Shown here piece after piece: positions 61,945 through 64,000 of a stretch of DNA of 64,000 bases. The notes below the pieces were generated by a model. That model had not been told where the DNA came from, did not search any database, and saw nothing but the letters and a program-made list of their open reading frames with translations. Both the position numbers and the translations under genes were made by a program. The stretch's first letter is position 1, and the number at the start of each line of letters is the position of its first letter. This DNA is from Amblyornis subalaris (taxonomy: Eukaryota > Chordata > Aves > Passeriformes > Ptilonorhynchidae), in contig JACAXG010000007.1 in NCBI GenBank assembly GCA_018881555.1, forward strand, positions 11,389,235 to 11,453,234, read 5' to 3'.

Positions 61945-64000
61945 CTTTGCCGTCCTCCAAGCTTTCAGGCAAAATGCCCCTTAGGGTTCCAACTTCTTGC
62001 TGAGACAGTCATGGAGGGTCACCAGAGTTATATGGCTTCTTTGATGCTAAACTAAACTACACTTATGTCTGGCTAAACTTTTATTGCTTCTTATACTCTC
62101 TCCTAAAGCTTTTATTGAAGGGAGGAGCAAATATGAAAAGGTTATTGTACAGTAAACTATTGGATTTTGACTATTTCTACCATGATCTCACGTGTAGGTC
62201 ATAGTTCCATTTTGTTAGGATTTTTCTGGAAAATTGCTTTGATGACTTTAACTTAGTGGGTGCTGTTATAACCAAGCTGATGGAACATCTTGTCCTGAGC
62301 ATTGCTCATTCCTGGACAGGAGAAAAGAGTTATATGGGAACATAGCAAGAAAACATGTTGGAAGCAGAGGACTGAGATTTCTTCCCTGTAGGATATTATG
62401 TTTCTATTTGTAATCATTAAGCAGAATATGAGCATTTTCCTTAGTGCCTTACAAAATAAAAGAGGAATGTTTTCATCCATGTTACCAGTAAGAATAAAGG
62501 AAGAGATGATCAGAGCCACCAGTTTTTGAGAACACCTACAACAAGCATGCTAGGAAGACAGAAAACCTGTCACAAAGTCTTACGTAAGAGAGACAAGCCA
62601 TGCTTAATCAAAGCTGACACAAAATCAAGACTTTTCAAGGCAATACCTGCAGTAAAAGATAAGTATTCAGACACTGTCAGTCTCTGCAAACATCTCCTGG
62701 TGCCACCAGGTAAAAAAAAGATCCTCATGAGTAATATGTGATTTTCATTCCACTGTAAATGTCATCAAACCAGTCTTTCTCAAAACTTGGCTGCAGAAAT
62801 TTCTGAGGTAGTGAACTATCCAAAGCTTTGGTTTCACAATACCATCTCCAGGGAACAGCCACATGAAGGTGGGCAGCCAGGGAGAAACAAGGTTAGGAAG
62901 AGGTGAGCACAATTTTGTTAGACAGACAAGGTCAAATTTTATCCTTTTTTCTGAAAGTAAATTTGAATTTCTGAATGGTCACCCCAACAGATTTCCCCAG
63001 CGCCGCAAAAAATTAAAAGAAAATAATCTGTCTGCAGTTTTGAATTATTTTAAGGACAAAGGCAGGCCTTGGCATCTGGAAAGTAAACAGGCAACTCATC
63101 TAAAGACGGAACACAGTAAATATAATTGTGGTAGGCTGTTTGGGGCAGAGGTAAAATGATCACTAGAAACCTTTATTCTTGTTGGTCAAGTTGCTTCCAG
63201 AGACACATCCTGAGTGCTTTGGTGCTCCCCATTGCTGGGTTAAAAGCAACAGAATGCCAGTTTTGGCATAATAAAGTACATCTATTGTTCAAACTCCTTA
63301 TTTTTAAACACTCTATTTAATGATTGTTTCANATGCCACATGCTGGGTAATAACAGGAGAGGGCTCCGTTATTTTTGAAAACAAATAAATGAACCAAAAA
63401 AATCCCCTTTGGCTATGAAAAGAGCAGTTTGTGGGACTGCTATAAATGCAACTAAGTTTTGGCTTTGTGCTCCCAGACTCATCACTTAGTGTTTTCTCCA
63501 AAATTTTTGTAGCCAGTGCTGCTTTAGCCAAGCTGTTTGTTGGACACATCATCTTTTCTTTCATGGCACGGTAAGGACAGTGTTTTTAGTGGTGATTTCA
63601 CATGTCCATAGGCTCACCCAGTTAAAGTACATTCTTACTAGGGAATTGTTAAGTTTTCCAAAGCTATGTGCAAAAGACAATAGATTTCTCAGCAAAGTAA
63701 CATAAGAAAATAGTTTCTNTTTCTTCTACTACTTAATTGCAGTCTTGTTTTCCAGAAAAACTGTCTGTCTGCTATCTTCTGCTGCTTTGAGTCTCACACA
63801 TAGGATTGTCCTGCTGACAACATAGTTTGGAACTGCTACCAAAAAAAAAAAAATTCAAATCTGTTTTGTATTTTGTCTTTGAAAAAAAAAAACAAAGGAG
63901 TTCTTTTCCAGCCTTTATGTCCATAGTTAATTCTGCAGAATTGGATGGTACAGTGAAGGTGTTAAGAGTNCAGCTGAATATTGGCTGTCTGTACCTGCGA
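61945..64000. other. Non-coding stretch, nothing recognised
   Basis: AT-rich. Contains A13 (63841-63853) and A11 (63882-63892) runs close together near the end. The frame at 62863-63159 (98 codons, Lys/Arg-rich middle) has no recognisable family. Confidence 0.55.

Noticed and set aside
1..64000. tRNA, rRNA, known microRNA, mitochondrial insert or telomere repeat
   Set aside because: I looked for B-box-type GGTTCGAATCC words, well-known microRNA mature sequences and TTAGGG arrays and saw none. This was by eye, so diverged cases could be missed.
1..64000. Isolated single n bases as assembly gaps
   Set aside because: They are single positions scattered through otherwise continuous sequence, which fits masked ambiguous calls; only 8419-8481 is a gap.

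Overview
This 64 kb window looks like non-coding DNA from a bird genome. The clearest marker is the CR1 LINE. Three 3'-end fragments carry the CR1 tail signature (near 30.75-31.08 kb on the minus strand, 41.11-41.27 kb on the plus strand and, more weakly, 55.40-55.46 kb on the minus strand). An older CR1-like relic lies at about 3.08-3.83 kb. A stretch at 21.69-21.81 kb resembles, from memory, an LTR-type repeat common in passerine and other neoavian genomes. Composition is AT-rich and CpG-poor, with TG and GGAAA-type microsatellites and MIR-like relics. All of this fits an amniote intergenic region or a very large intron. I see nothing bacterial, viral or operon-like.

No protein-coding gene can be supported. 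The longest open frames (169, 144, 140 and 136 codons) are about what chance gives in 64 kb of AT-rich DNA, and the 140-codon one begins inside a CR1. One minus-strand open segment at about 8.95-9.18 kb ends at a good splice-donor match and could be a single exon, but I cannot identify it. A 24-nt stretch at 37,725-37,748 is bracketed by strong acceptor and donor matches and could be a microexon by appearance only.

Layout: 0-3 kb featureless; 3.1-3.8 kb old CR1-like LINE; 8.31-8.58 kb three-stage satellite (GGTCTGGGAA, then GGGAA, then GGAAA) interrupted by a 63-base N gap; 9.49 and 15.15 kb TG repeats; 21.6-21.8 kb MIR-like piece and LTR-like piece; 28.7-29.5 kb possible conserved element and MIR-like piece; 30.3-31.1 kb ATT repeat, AT-rich block and the best CR1; 35.1 kb TTATTG repeat; 41.1 kb CR1; 43-47 kb several blocks that look like conserved non-coding elements, an old repeat and a doubtful LINE ORF relic; 54.6 kb 9-bp minisatellite; 55.4 kb CR1; 56.3 kb homeodomain-site-rich block; 58.15-58.38 kb degenerate GIY-YIG segment like that of Penelope-like retroelements; 60.05-60.26 kb CpG-retaining block.

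The most interesting items are the Penelope-like GIY-YIG relic, the CpG-retaining regulatory candidates at 46.3-46.6 and 60.05-60.26 kb (which share the octamer TCGGGCGA), and the stepwise satellite at 8.3 kb. I did not find a convincing undescribed biological system. The dozens of isolated single n bases are most simply masked ambiguous or heterozygous positions; only 8,419-8,481 is a real gap.
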